Shown here: one piece after another, positions 7,699-16,114 of the stretch
Layout of the letters: the number at the start of each line of letters is the position of its first letter
Numbering within the stretch: position 1 is the first letter of the stretch
DNA from: JAAYBY01 sp964465385
Lineage (GTDB): Bacteria; Bacillota; Clostridia; Saccharofermentanales; UBA5734
Assembly (NCBI GenBank): GCA_964465385.1
Contig: CAYXIM010000003.1
Coordinates: 1-41,840 of the forward strand
Length of the DNA stretch: 41,840 nucleotides
Reading direction: 5' to 3'
Translations under genes and position numbers: made by a program
Notes under the pieces: model-generated
What the model was told of the DNA's origin: nothing
The model's database searches: none
What the model saw: only the letters and a program-made list of their open reading frames with translations

Positions 7699-8970
7699 AT
7701 GGACAGCCAAAAACAAAACGATCAAATCAACCTGCGCGAGCTGATTGAAACCCTGTTGCGCGGCAAATGGATCATCATCGGCATCACCGTGCTGGCCATT
7801 GTGCTCAGTGTCGTTGCCAGCTTCGCCATCCAGCCCAAGCTGTATCAGGCCAAGACGGTCTTGATGGCCAGCCCCATCGACCTGGCCGGGGCCAAGAAAG
7901 CGGACGGCGACCTGGTGGAATACCTGACCAAATTTCCAACCTTGACCATTGACACCTACCTGCAACAGATCGTTGCCCCGGAGGTCTTGCAGGCGACGGC
8001 CGAAAAACTGGACCTGCGGGGTTCATCAGGCAAACCGATCAACCCGGAAGGCCTGCGCGGGTCCATCACCGTCAACCACGTCAAGGACACCAACCTGCTG
8101 GAGGTTTCAGTCAGGCGGGAGTCACCCCAGGAGGCGGCCCAGATCGCCGACACCCTGGCTGCAAGCTTCATCGATTTTATCACGGAAAACACCCAGCGCA
8201 TGGGCCAGCAGGCTGTTGAGCTGATCGAGGACCGCCTGGTCACCGAAGAAGCCAACCTCAGAGACAAGTCGGATGCCCTGGCCAATTACTGGAAAGAAAA
8301 CGACAACATTGATGTCCTCAAGGGGACTGTGACGGCCCTCAAAGAGGAACTGGTCAGCACCCGCAAGAACCTGCTGCTGTTGACCCGGTCCATCGAAAGC
8401 AACACGAACACCCTGGTGGCCCTGGCCAGCCTGGTGGAACCGGCGGACCGCATCGACCTGGAGGCCTTCTGGCTGACCCTGGGCCAGGATCCGAAAACCG
8501 TGCCCACAGGCCCCCAGCTGAACCTGACCCTGGACCAGGACGCCTTGTCCCAGGCCCTGCTGCAGGTGGACCTGGCTCGCATCCAGACCGAGCTGATCCA
8601 GCAAAGCAGCGAACAGGCCGCCCTGGACCAGCAGCTGGCCCGGCTTGAGGACGAACTGACCCAGGCCCAGATCCAGCTGACCGAAGATGAATACCGCTTC
8701 AACGCCCTCAACCGGGACATGGAAATGGCCAAGCAGGCCTATGACGCCTACCAGCAAAAATACAAAGACGCCATGTTGACGGCTGCCTCTGAACTGGGCA
8801 AAAGCAGCGTCATCATCACCTCGGCAGCCATCGTGCCAAGCGCTGCGGTTTCGCCCAACAAACCCCTCAACCTGGCCATCGGCACGGTGCTCGGCTTCAT
8901 GCTGGGACTCTTTGTGGCCCTCTTCGTGGACTACTGGAAACGCAGCAAACCCAATCAAAACGGTTCATAA
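7699..8970 (+). CDS. Wzz-like polysaccharide co-polymerase / chain-length regulator
   Basis: A 423-residue protein with the layout of polysaccharide co-polymerases: a short cytoplasmic start, transmembrane helix 1 (about 24-43), a long extracytoplasmic part with coiled-coil character (about 180-370, rich in Gln, Leu and Glu), a Pro-rich SAAVSPNKP motif (about 380-390) and helix 2 (about 391-409). Such proteins set the length of surface polysaccharides and often control a tyrosine kinase (BY-kinase). There is no kinase domain here and no glycosyltransferase, polymerase or flippase gene nearby, so it is an orphan. The ATG has AAGGA nine bases upstream; an upstream in-frame ATG at 7648 lies just after the -10 and is unlikely. 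It has its own promoter. Confidence 0.85.
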   Translation: MDSQKQNDQINLRELIETLLRGKWIIIGITVLAIVLSVVASFAIQPKLYQAKTVLMASPIDLAGAKKADGDLVEYLTKFPTLTIDTYLQQIVAPEVLQATAEKLDLRGSSGKPINPEGLRGSITVNHVKDTNLLEVSVRRESPQEAAQIADTLAASFIDFITENTQRMGQQAVELIEDRLVTEEANLRDKSDALANYWKENDNIDVLKGTVTALKEELVSTRKNLLLLTRSIESNTNTLVALASLVEPADRIDLEAFWLTLGQDPKTVPTGPQLNLTLDQDALSQALLQVDLARIQTELIQQSSEQAALDQQLARLEDELTQAQIQLTEDEYRFNALNRDMEMAKQAYDAYQQKYKDAMLTAASELGKSSVIITSAAIVPSAAVSPNKPLNLAIGTVLGFMLGLFVALFVDYWKRSKPNQNGS

Positions 8971-8978
8971 ACACAGAC

Positions 8979-9008
8979 AGACGGCTCCGCAAACGGGGCC
9001 GTCTTTGA
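8979..9008 (+). terminator. Hairpin between the Wzz-like and phosphoesterase genes
   Basis: An 11-bp stem (AGACGGCTCCG with CGGGGCCGTCT, one G-U pair) with loop CAAA is followed by only TT before the next ribosome site. It may be a weak or partial terminator reducing read-through into the phosphoesterase gene. Confidence 0.5.
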
Positions 9009-9022
9009 TCAGGAGGTTTCCC

Positions 9023-9919
9023 ATGGCAAAGACCTTGCGCCTGGCGGTGTTATCTGACACCCACATCACCACCCAAGCAGATGCGGTGGATGGCTTTTGC
9101 TGGAACCGCGTCTTGTCCACCCGTTCTCTGGCCCAGCTGCCACAGCTGGTCCAGGCCCTGACCCGCCTCCAGCCAGACCTGATTCTGCACCTGGGGGACC
9201 TGACCAACGACGGCTCCCTGTCGGCCTATCGGGCGGCCCTGGCCCAGCTGGAACAGGTGGGGGTGCCGGTCCGCCTGGTGCCCGGCAACCATGACAGCGG
9301 GCCGGTGCGCAAGCACCTGATTGAGGAGACAGGCGGCACCGACTGGTCCTTTGTCCTGGGGCCCATCCGCTTTATTTTGCTGGATTCGACCGTGCGTGAA
9401 AGCCGGCTGGACCCGGTGGCCGGTGACCCGCGCAAACGCATCATCCGCCCCCAGCAGCTGCGCTGGCTGCAAAGCATCCTGCAGGCAGACCCCCAGCCCT
9501 TGACGGTCCTGGCCACCCATTTCCCCCTGTTGACACGGCCCTTCTACCAGGCCTCGCTCGATCCGGACCAACGGCGTGTCCAGGGCCTGACGGCTGAGGA
9601 GATCGGCCGGCGCATCGGCTACCTGGGCAACAGCCAGGCCCTGCAGGACCTCCTGGCCAGGCACCCTTCGGTGCGCCTGTGCTTGTCGGGACACTGGCAC
9701 ATGCGCGACATCATCCAGACCCCCAGCCTGACCCAGGTCATCGCGCCGTCCACCTGCGAATACCCGTGTGCCTTTTACCTGCTGGAGTTTGAAGGAGACC
9801 GGCTGACCCTTGAAAGCCACCCCTCGGGCATTGATCCGGAGGCGTCTTTTGTCCCTTCCCGCAACGCCTTTTCTGCCGGCTGGTCCGGTTTCGAGAGCCG
9901 GGTGCTGTCCCTGGGCTGA
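9023..9919 (+). CDS. Calcineurin-like metallophosphoesterase (3',5'-cyclic-nucleotide phosphodiesterase/Icc-like fold)
   Basis: A soluble 298-residue enzyme with the full set of two-metal motifs: SDTHI (Asp12, His14), HLGDLTNDG (about 58-66), VPGNHDSG (about 87-94), THFPLL (about 165) and SGHWHM (about 221-226). The arrangement fits the CpdA/Icc-like group of class III cyclic-nucleotide phosphodiesterases and related phosphoesterases. The real substrate cannot be read from sequence. The ATG follows ATCAGGAGG; the upstream in-frame extension overlaps the Wzz-like gene and the hairpin, and is rejected. It has no signal peptide, unlike the anchored relative at 1-479. A terminator follows. Confidence 0.88.
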   Translation: MAKTLRLAVLSDTHITTQADAVDGFCWNRVLSTRSLAQLPQLVQALTRLQPDLILHLGDLTNDGSLSAYRAALAQLEQVGVPVRLVPGNHDSGPVRKHLIEETGGTDWSFVLGPIRFILLDSTVRESRLDPVAGDPRKRIIRPQQLRWLQSILQADPQPLTVLATHFPLLTRPFYQASLDPDQRRVQGLTAEEIGRRIGYLGNSQALQDLLARHPSVRLCLSGHWHMRDIIQTPSLTQVIAPSTCEYPCAFYLLEFEGDRLTLESHPSGIDPEASFVPSRNAFSAGWSGFESRVLSLG

Positions 9920-9976
9920 CCGGCCATCGCGGCCAGCGACCGGACAGGGCTCTTTTCCTCAAGGCCAGCCTGCGCC

Positions 9977-10025
9977 AAAAGGGGCCAAAAGAAGCCCCTG
10001 AATGGCCTTGTTTTTGGCCTTTTTG
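9977..10025 (+). terminator. Terminator after the phosphoesterase gene
   Basis: GGCC, loop TTGTTTTT, GGCC then TTTTT forms a terminator (10004-10025). It overlaps a larger pairing of AAAAGGGGCCAAAA (9977-9990) with TTTTTGGCCTTTTT. It lies just upstream of the promoter at 10031. Confidence 0.7.
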
Positions 10026-10030
10026 AGGTG

Positions 10031-10059
10031 TTGAACTATTGCCATCCTTAAATTATAAT
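10031..10059 (+). promoter_or_regulatory. Promoter of the transcarboxylase-like operon
   Basis: TTGAAC (10031-10036) and TATAAT (10054-10059) are separated by exactly 17 bases. The leader to the first start is about 70 bases and shows no clear regulatory fold. Confidence 0.85.
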
Positions 10060-10134
10060 CATATCTGGTGATCGTTCGGCTTCTTGCTGCGATCAGTAGA
10101 GCGTCTTGTCAGAAAGGATATACGAGGTGAAATG

Positions 10135-11601
10135 ATGGGATCACAAGAGAAAATGACGGGGTATGTCGAAAAGCGTGCCGCTTTGGATGCTGCCCGAGCC
10201 CAGACCGACCGGTGTCGGCAGCGAATCGGGCAGTTGTTGGATGCGCAAAGCTTTGTTGAACTCAATGCCCTGGTCACAGCACGCGGCCTGACCTTTGGTG
10301 GCAACCGGCCAAGCGTTCCCGGCGACGGTGTGGTGACCGGTTATGGCACCATCAACGGCCGGCTGGTCTTTGTCGCCGCACAGGACCCGGATGTCTACGG
10401 TGGCTCCATGGGCCACATGCATGCCGAGAAAATCAGCCAGGCGGTCGCCATGGCCTGTGATGCTGCCGTTCCCTTTATTGGTTTGTATGAAACGGGCGGT
10501 GCCCGTATCGAAGAGGGTATTTTGGGCCTGGAGGGCCTGGGTGGCGTGCTGGCCAGCCTGGACTACGCCTCAGGTCAAATTCCCCTGATTGCGGCTGTTT
10601 TTGGCCCCTGTGCCGGCGGCGCCTCCTTCATGGCCGCTGCCAGTGACGTGGTCCTGATGACCGAAGACGCGGGCCTGTTCATGAACGGCCCCATGGTGGT
10701 TTCTGCTGTTGAGAACAAGAGCATGGACATCAAAGACATCGGCGGGGCGGCGGTCCACCGGGAAAAAACCGGCCTGGCCACGCTGACCGCTGCCGACGAC
10801 ACGGCCCTGATCGGCCAGATCCAGCAGCTTTTGACCTACCTGCCGGACAGCTGCCTGGGCTTTGTCCAGCTGCCTGACGCGTCTGATGACCCCAACCGGA
10901 CCGAGCCGGAACTGGATGTGCTGGCCGCAGCCCTGGATGAGGGCTACGACATGGCGCAGGTCATCGATGCTGTGGTGGACCAGGCCAGCTTCCTGCCCCT
11001 GTCTGCCGCTTACGCCCCCGGCCTGATCACGGGCCTGGCCCGCCTGGGCGGCCACACGGTCGGGATTTTGGCCAACAAGCAGCCGCGCCTGGACCAGGAC
11101 ATGGCCCGAAAAGCCATCCGCCTGGCCGGTTTGTGTCAGCGGCTCAACCTGCCCCTGATCAGCTTTGTGGATGCGGAAGGCTACGTGATCAGCCTGGCGG
11201 CCGAACAGGCCGGCCTCATCCGTGAGGCAGCGGACCTGATGCGGACCATGCTGCGCTTGACGGTGCCCCGGATCGGTATCCTGGTTGGCAAGGCCATTGG
11301 AACGGCCTACCTGACCTTGAGCAGCAAAAGCAGTGGCACCGATCTGGTTTACGCCTGGCCGACCGCTTCAGTCGCCGTGGTCAACCCGGATACGGCCGCT
11401 CACGTGCTTTACCGCCAGGAGCTGGCCGCCTCACAAACGCCCATGGCAGACCGCGCCCGCCTGGTGGCCCGCTACGATGAAGAGGTGGCACAGCCTGCGG
11501 TGGCCGCCGCGCTGGGCCATGTCGATGAAGTGATTTATCCGTCGGCGACCCGGCCGCGCCTGATCAGCGCATTGGACCTGCTGATGGCAGTGAATGAATA
11601 A
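10135..11601 (+). CDS. Acyl-CoA carboxyltransferase subunit (methylmalonyl-CoA carboxyltransferase 12S / MmdA-like)
   Basis: A 488-residue protein with two crotonase-like halves of the carboxyltransferase family (propionyl-CoA carboxylase beta, methylmalonyl-CoA decarboxylase alpha, transcarboxylase 12S). Family hallmarks are ETGGARIEEGI (about 120), FGPCAGGASFMAAASDVVLM (about 155-175), a second-half GFVDAEGY-like motif (SFVDAEGYVIS, about 345) and KAIGTAYLTLSSKSSGTD near 390. It moves CO2 between an acyl-CoA and biotin. The ATG chosen has GAGG seven bases upstream; an adjacent ATG three bases earlier is possible. It heads an operon with a biotin carrier and an oxaloacetate/pyruvate carboxyltransferase. 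Without biochemical data, the acyl-CoA (propionyl/methylmalonyl) is inferred from family and context. Confidence 0.9.
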   Translation: MGSQEKMTGYVEKRAALDAARAQTDRCRQRIGQLLDAQSFVELNALVTARGLTFGGNRPSVPGDGVVTGYGTINGRLVFVAAQDPDVYGGSMGHMHAEKISQAVAMACDAAVPFIGLYETGGARIEEGILGLEGLGGVLASLDYASGQIPLIAAVFGPCAGGASFMAAASDVVLMTEDAGLFMNGPMVVSAVENKSMDIKDIGGAAVHREKTGLATLTAADDTALIGQIQQLLTYLPDSCLGFVQLPDASDDPNRTEPELDVLAAALDEGYDMAQVIDAVVDQASFLPLSAAYAPGLITGLARLGGHTVGILANKQPRLDQDMARKAIRLAGLCQRLNLPLISFVDAEGYVISLAAEQAGLIREAADLMRTMLRLTVPRIGILVGKAIGTAYLTLSSKSSGTDLVYAWPTASVAVVNPDTAAHVLYRQELAASQTPMADRARLVARYDEEVAQPAVAAALGHVDEVIYPSATRPRLISALDLLMAVNE

Positions 11602-11616
11602 ACGGAGGACAAAGGG

Positions 11617-12009
11617 ATGAAAAAATTTATCATAAAAGTCAACGGTGTTTCCTATGAAGTGGAAGTTGAAGAAGCAGACCAGGTGGCGGGGGCTCCGGCC
11701 CAGGCGCCTGTTATGACCCCGGCCCCGGCCCCGGCGGCTGCTCCGGCAGCCAAGCCCCAGGCCCCCCCGGCAGCGGCCGCACCAGCGGCGGTTTCCGGCG
11801 AAGCCATCACAGCGCCCATGCCGGGCACCATTTTGGATGTGCTGGTGGCCGTAGGCCAGAACGTGCAAAAAGGAGACGTCTTGTGCATTCTTGAAGCCAT
11901 GAAAATGGAAAACGAGATCGTGGCACCCCGGGATGGCGTGGTGGCCTCCATCGGGACCAGCAAAGGCGCATCCGTCAACGCAGGAGACCCGCTGGTTGGC
12001 CTCAACTGA
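11617..12009 (+). CDS. Biotin carrier protein (transcarboxylase 1.3S-like)
   Basis: A 130-residue biotinyl carrier. The N-terminal strand segment (KKFIIKVNGVSYEVEVEE) resembles the assembly part of the 1.3S transcarboxylase subunit and decarboxylase gamma/biotin subunits. It is followed by a flexible Ala/Pro linker (about 30-62), then a lipoyl/biotinyl domain with EAMKMEN, Lys96 being the biotinylated residue. It shuttles carboxyl groups between the proteins encoded on either side. CGGAGG precedes the start, and the gene is 15 bases after the 12S-like gene and 21 before the 5S-like gene. Confidence 0.95.
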   Translation: MKKFIIKVNGVSYEVEVEEADQVAGAPAQAPVMTPAPAPAAAPAAKPQAPPAAAAPAAVSGEAITAPMPGTILDVLVAVGQNVQKGDVLCILEAMKMENEIVAPRDGVVASIGTSKGASVNAGDPLVGLN

Positions 12010-12030
12010 TGCGGCGAGAGGAGTAACCCC

Positions 12031-13428
12031 ATGACACACGTCAAAATCACCGAAACCATTTTGCGTGACGCCCACCAGTCCCTGGCGGCGACACGCATGA
12101 CCATCGACGACATGCTGCCGGTCCTTCATGACCTGGATGCGGTCGGCTACCACGCACTGGAATGCTGGGGCGGCGCCACCTTTGATTCGGCCATGCGCTT
12201 TCTCAACGAAGACCCCTGGGAGCGGCTGCGTAAAATCCGCGCCGCCTGTCCCAACACCAAGCTGCAGATGCTCCTGCGGGGACAAAACCTGCTGGGTTAT
12301 AAGCACTATGCAGACGATGTGGTCACCCACTTCGTCCAGCGCTCCATCGCCAACGGCATTGACATCATCCGCATCTTCGATGCCCTCAATGATTTCAGAA
12401 ACATTGAACAATCCATGGCGGCCTGCCGCCGGGAAGGTGGGCATGCCCAGGGCTGCATTTCCTACACCATCAGCCCCTTCCATTCCATTGAAAAATTTGT
12501 CCAGGATGCCAAGCAGCTGGAGGAAATGGGTGCGGACTCGGTCTGCATCAAGGACATGGCCGGCCTGCTCTTGCCCTACGAGGCCTACGAGATGGTCAAG
12601 GCCATGAAAGAGACCCTGACCATCCCCATCGAGCTGCACACCCACTACACCAGTGGGGTGGGCTCCATGACCTACCTCAAGGCCATTGAAGCCGGCTGCG
12701 ACATCGTGGACACCGCCCTGAGCCCCCTGGCCATGGGGTCGTCCCAGCCGCCGACCGAACCGCTGGTGGCCACGCTGGAAGGCACCCCCTATGACACGGG
12801 CCTGCAACTGACCCGGTTGACCAAGGTGGCCGAACATTTCCGCGGCCTGCGTGAAAAATGGATTGCGTCGGGCATCATCAGCCCCAAGGTCCTGGGCGTC
12901 GATGTCAATGCCCTGATCTACCAGGTGCCGGGCGGCATGCTCAGCAACCTCGTGTCCCAGCTGACCCAGGCCGGCAAAGAAGACCTGCTCTACGAGGTGC
13001 TGGATGAGGTGCCCCGGGTGCGCAAAGACTTCGGTTACCCGCCGCTGGTCACGCCCAGCTCCCAGATCGTGGGCACCCAGGCCGTCATGAACGTCATCAA
13101 CGGCGCCCGTTACCAGATGGTGCCCAAAGAGTCCAAGGCCATGGTCAAGGGCGAATACGGCAAGACGCCGGCACCCATTGACCCACAGATTCAAAAACAG
13201 ATTCTGGGTGATGAAGAACCAATCACCTACCGGCCGGCAGACGCCATCGAACCTGAGTACGACAAGATTAAAGCCCAGGCTGCTGAGTACATCGAGCAGG
13301 AGGAAGATATCCTCACCTACGCCATGTTCCCGCAAGTGGCCGAGAAATTTTTCAAGTGGCGGCGGGCCCAGCGCCACCTGGTCGACGACGCGGTCGGCAG
13401 TGCAGAAGACGGCTACCAGCCGGTTTGA
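12031..13428 (+). CDS. Oxaloacetate/pyruvate carboxyltransferase subunit (transcarboxylase 5S / OadA-like)
   Basis: A 465-residue TIM-barrel carboxyltransferase that exchanges CO2 between biotin and pyruvate/oxaloacetate. The metal and substrate site residues are present: Asp13 in TILRDAHQS, Lys174 in CIKDMAG (the lysine carbamylated in this family), and His203 and His205 in ELHTHYTSG. The C-terminal PYC/OadA region continues to the end, but the biotinyl domain found at the end of many OadA proteins is absent and is encoded separately just upstream. The 5S subunit of Propionibacterium transcarboxylase has the same make-up. GAGGAG precedes the ATG. A terminator follows. Confidence 0.93.
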   Translation: MTHVKITETILRDAHQSLAATRMTIDDMLPVLHDLDAVGYHALECWGGATFDSAMRFLNEDPWERLRKIRAACPNTKLQMLLRGQNLLGYKHYADDVVTHFVQRSIANGIDIIRIFDALNDFRNIEQSMAACRREGGHAQGCISYTISPFHSIEKFVQDAKQLEEMGADSVCIKDMAGLLLPYEAYEMVKAMKETLTIPIELHTHYTSGVGSMTYLKAIEAGCDIVDTALSPLAMGSSQPPTEPLVATLEGTPYDTGLQLTRLTKVAEHFRGLREKWIASGIISPKVLGVDVNALIYQVPGGMLSNLVSQLTQAGKEDLLYEVLDEVPRVRKDFGYPPLVTPSSQIVGTQAVMNVINGARYQMVPKESKAMVKGEYGKTPAPIDPQIQKQILGDEEPITYRPADAIEPEYDKIKAQAAEYIEQEEDILTYAMFPQVAEKFFKWRRAQRHLVDDAVGSAEDGYQPV

Positions 13429-13448
13429 CCAGACAGATCATGACGCAC

Positions 13449-13503
13449 AACCCGGCATGACCACCGTGGCGAACAGCCCCAGGCTGGCCTGCCGGGTTTT
13501 TCC
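13449..13503 (+). terminator. Terminator of the transcarboxylase-like operon
   Basis: Arms AACCCGGCA (13449-13457) and TGCCGGGTT (13490-13498) enclose a 32-base region with a further small GC hairpin, and end in a T-run (TTTTTCC). Confidence 0.7.
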
Positions 13504-13542
13504 ATTCCGGAAACCCGCCGGTGCCGGATGATCGGAGGCAGC

Positions 13543-14430
13543 ATGCAAACCCCAGCACGGCCGCACAGCCTGATGAACCACCTGCGGGAGTCGGCCCAGA
13601 CCATGAGCCGCGGCCACCGGGCGGTGGCCCGGACCATCCTGGAACGCTACGAAGAGGCGGCCTACCTGACGGCCTCGCGCCTGGGCCTGGCGGCCGGTGT
13701 CAGCGAATCAACGGTGGTGCGTTTTGCCATGGAGCTGGGCTTTGACGGCTACCCGCACTTCCAGCGGACCTTGCAAGAGGAACTCAAGGGCCGCCTGACC
13801 GCTGTTGAACGCATGCGGGCCAGTGGCCACCGGCGGCCGCCGGAAGACGTGCTGGGGGCGGTCCTGCTGGCCGACCAGGAACAGCTCAGGCGGACCCAGC
13901 AGACCCTGGACCGGTCGGTCTTCCACCAGGTGGTGACCACCATCTGCTCAGCCCGGAAGATCTACATCCTGGGGGTGCGCAGCGCGGCCTCCCTGGCCAC
14001 CTTTCTGGGCTTTAACTTCAACCTGATCTTCGACCAGGTCCGCCTGGTACACACCACCGGTGTCAGCGACCTCTTCGAACAGATGCTATCGGTCGGCCCC
14101 GGCGATGTGGTGATCGGCATCAGCTTCCCGCGTTATTCCAAACGGGCCATCCGGGCCATGGCCTTTGCCCGCTCCAGCGGCGCCACCGTGGTCGCCCTGA
14201 CCGACAGCGCCTGTTCACCCGTGGCCCAAAACGCGGACCTGGCCTTGCTGGCACCCTCGGACATGGCCGCCTTTGCGGATTCGCTGGTGGCGCCACTGAG
14301 CGTCATCAACGCCCTGATCACCGAGATCAGCAGCCGCAAGCAGGTCCGGGTTTCCGAGCGGCTGGAACTGTTGGAACGCGTCTGGGATGAATTTGATGTC
14401 TATGACAAGGGAGGCACCAGCCATGATTGA
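13543..14430 (+). CDS. MurR/RpiR-family transcriptional regulator (HTH + SIS domain)
   Basis: A 295-residue regulator. The N-terminal RpiR-type helix-turn-helix spans about 20-80, with the recognition region GVSESTVVRFAMELGFDGYP (near 53-72). It is followed by a SIS sugar-phosphate-binding domain (about 120-260; YILGVRSAASLA and VIGISFPRYSKRAI are recognisable). Such proteins sense phosphosugars or related metabolites. The ATG after CGGAGG is chosen over one five codons upstream that has no site. It overlaps the next gene by 8 bases. No sugar genes are nearby; the upstream operon is the transcarboxylase and downstream lie HutP-like and cmk genes, so its target is unknown. Confidence 0.9.
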   Translation: MQTPARPHSLMNHLRESAQTMSRGHRAVARTILERYEEAAYLTASRLGLAAGVSESTVVRFAMELGFDGYPHFQRTLQEELKGRLTAVERMRASGHRRPPEDVLGAVLLADQEQLRRTQQTLDRSVFHQVVTTICSARKIYILGVRSAASLATFLGFNFNLIFDQVRLVHTTGVSDLFEQMLSVGPGDVVIGISFPRYSKRAIRAMAFARSSGATVVALTDSACSPVAQNADLALLAPSDMAAFADSLVAPLSVINALITEISSRKQVRVSERLELLERVWDEFDVYDKGGTSHD

Positions 14431-14845
14431 AGCACTGCCAGCTGACAGCAAACGGACCGCTGCCGCGGCCATCCGCATGGCCCTGACCGCCAGCCGGGAA
14501 GAGGAGAAGGCCCTCAGCCTGGCCCAGCGCCAGGAGGGCATCCGATCGGCTGCCGTTGATTTTGGCGGTGAATTCATCGCCTCGGTTTCCAAGATTGTGG
14601 AACGGGCCGTGGTTGCCGCCAAGCGGGAGGGCCTGATCCAGGCCACCCATGCGGAAGAGGGGGCCATCGCCGGCGCAGCCCGCGAAGCGGTCTCGCAAAT
14701 CATCAGCAAGGCCATTGGTTTGAACGTGGGCGGCAAGATCGGCCTGGCCCGCTGGGACGACCACATCGGGGTGTGTGTCTTTTTCGGCATTGGTCTGTTA
14801 CACTTGAATGAAATAGCCATCGGACTGGGTCACCGGGTGATATGA
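14423..14845 (+). CDS. HutP-family protein
   Basis: A 140-residue protein with the small HutP fold: an N-terminal helix (AAAIRMALTASREEE), central VERAVVAAKREGLI and C-terminal HLNEIAIGLGHRVI, which parallels the histidine/metal-binding end of Bacillus HutP. HutP is an L-histidine- and Mg-dependent RNA-binding antiterminator of histidine use genes. Clostridial relatives beside cmk are not linked to hut genes, and none is seen here, so a different ligand or role is possible. GGAGG lies nine bases upstream of the ATG, inside the RpiR gene, and the stop overlaps the cmk start as ATGA, so the genes are translationally coupled. Confidence 0.85.
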   Translation: MIEALPADSKRTAAAAIRMALTASREEEKALSLAQRQEGIRSAAVDFGGEFIASVSKIVERAVVAAKREGLIQATHAEEGAIAGAAREAVSQIISKAIGLNVGGKIGLARWDDHIGVCVFFGIGLLHLNEIAIGLGHRVI

Positions 14846-15433
14846 ACAAACGCTTGAACATTGCCATAGACGGGCCGGCCGGCGCCGGTAAAAGCACCAT
14901 TGCCAGGCAAGTGGCCCGACAACTGGGCATTGTCTATCTGGATACCGGGGCCATGTACCGGGCCATCGGCTACAAAGCCCTGCAAACAGGAACCGATGTG
15001 CGCTCTGAAGAGGCCCTGGCGGCCATGCTGGCCCAAACAGACCTGGACATCCGCCTGACCGGCGGCCGGCAGCAGGTGCTCCTGGACGGCCGGGACGTGA
15101 CAACTGCCATCCGCAGTTCTCCCGCGGCCCGTGCGGCATCAGACGTCAGCGCCGTGGGAGCGGTTCGCCACCACCTGGTCGCCATGCAGCGGCGCATGGC
15201 CGCTGAGCAGGACCTGGTCCTGGACGGGCGTGACATCGGAACGGTTGTCCTGCCCGATGCCCCCTACAAGTTTTTCCTGACGGCTGATCTGACTGAACGG
15301 GCGCGGCGACGCCTGGCTGACTTGCAGGCAGCCGGGGAAGAAGCTGCCTGCCTGGAGGCGGTACAGGCCGACATGGCCTACCGGGACCAGCAGGACAGCC
15401 AGCGGGCCCTGGCACCTTTGCGACAGGCCCAGG
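14842..15433 (+). CDS. cmk: Cytidylate kinase (3' end lost in the N gap)
   Basis: Phosphorylates CMP/dCMP. The P-loop IDGPAGAGKSTIA starts at about residue 9, and YLDTGAMYRAIGYKAL (about 33-48), LDGRDV, LDGRDIGTVV (about 130) and the lid region AYRDQQDSQRALAPL (about 178-192) are all typical. About 197 codons are present before the Ns; a complete enzyme has about 220-225 residues, so only the last helix is missing. The start overlaps the HutP-like stop (ATGA). In Clostridia cmk is usually followed by plsC and ispH, as here. Confidence 0.95.
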
Positions 15434-15498
15434 NNNNNNNNNNNNNNNNNNNNNNNNNNNNNNNNNNNNNNNNNNNNNNNNNNNNNNNNNNNNNNNNN
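15434..15498. other. Assembly gap (65 Ns)
   Basis: Unknown bases join the end of cmk to the start of plsC. About 25 codons of cmk and the first residues of PlsC must lie here, which needs more than 65 bases, so the stated gap size is probably an estimate and too short. Confidence 1.
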
Positions 15499-16114
15499 TT
15501 TTCTCAAAGGCTTGAGCTATGGCCTGGTCCATCTTTTTTTCAGGCTGCACTACGACGGCCTGGAGCATGTGCCCCAAGAAGGGCCCCTGATCCTGGTTGC
15601 CAACCACACCAGTTTCCTGGACATGTTTGCCATCCACGTCAAAATGGGCCGCTGGGTGTCCTGGGTGGCTAAAAAAGAGCTCTTCCAACAGCCGCTCCTG
15701 GCCTGGCTGCTGACCCGTCTGGGCTGCATCCCGGTCAGCCGTGACAAGGTGGATTTATCGGCGGCCCGCGGTATTATGACCGCCCTCAAGGAAGAGGAAG
15801 TCGTCGGTTTGTTTCCCCAGGGCACGCGGGTCAAGCCCCATGAGATCGCACAGGTCCTGCCCCGTAACGGCGCCGTGCACTTTGCCCTCAAAACCCAGGT
15901 GCCGGTGCTGCCGGTGGCCATTGAGGGCTCTTTTCGCCTGTTTTCCCGCATCCGGGTGGTCTTTGGCCAGCCCTTTTGCCTGGAAAAGAAAGGCAAGCCG
16001 GACGCCCGGCAGCTGGACCGGCTCAGCCTGGGGATCATGCAGCGCGTCTATGACCTGATCGGCATGGAGGACGTCTACCGGCTGGGCACCCTGCCGGAGG
16101 AGGCGGCCCCATGA
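15499..16114 (+). CDS. plsC: 1-acyl-sn-glycerol-3-phosphate acyltransferase (5' end lost in the N gap)
   Basis: Transfers an acyl chain to lysophosphatidic acid in membrane phospholipid synthesis. The reading frame enters from the gap (FLKGLSYG) and shows the acyltransferase motifs NHTSFLD (catalytic H-x4-D), the substrate loop FPQGTR (the usual form is FPEGTR, here Glu is Gln), and PVLPVAIEGS. The true start lies in the unknown bases; a TTG at 15512 is available but unconvincing. About 204 codons are visible, close to a full 200-240 residue protein. The stop overlaps the ispH start (ATGA). Confidence 0.92.

Noticed and set aside
15434..15672. A cmk frame continuing through the Ns into plsC sequence
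   Set aside because: The residues after the gap in that frame are nonsense, while another frame gives a clear PlsC.
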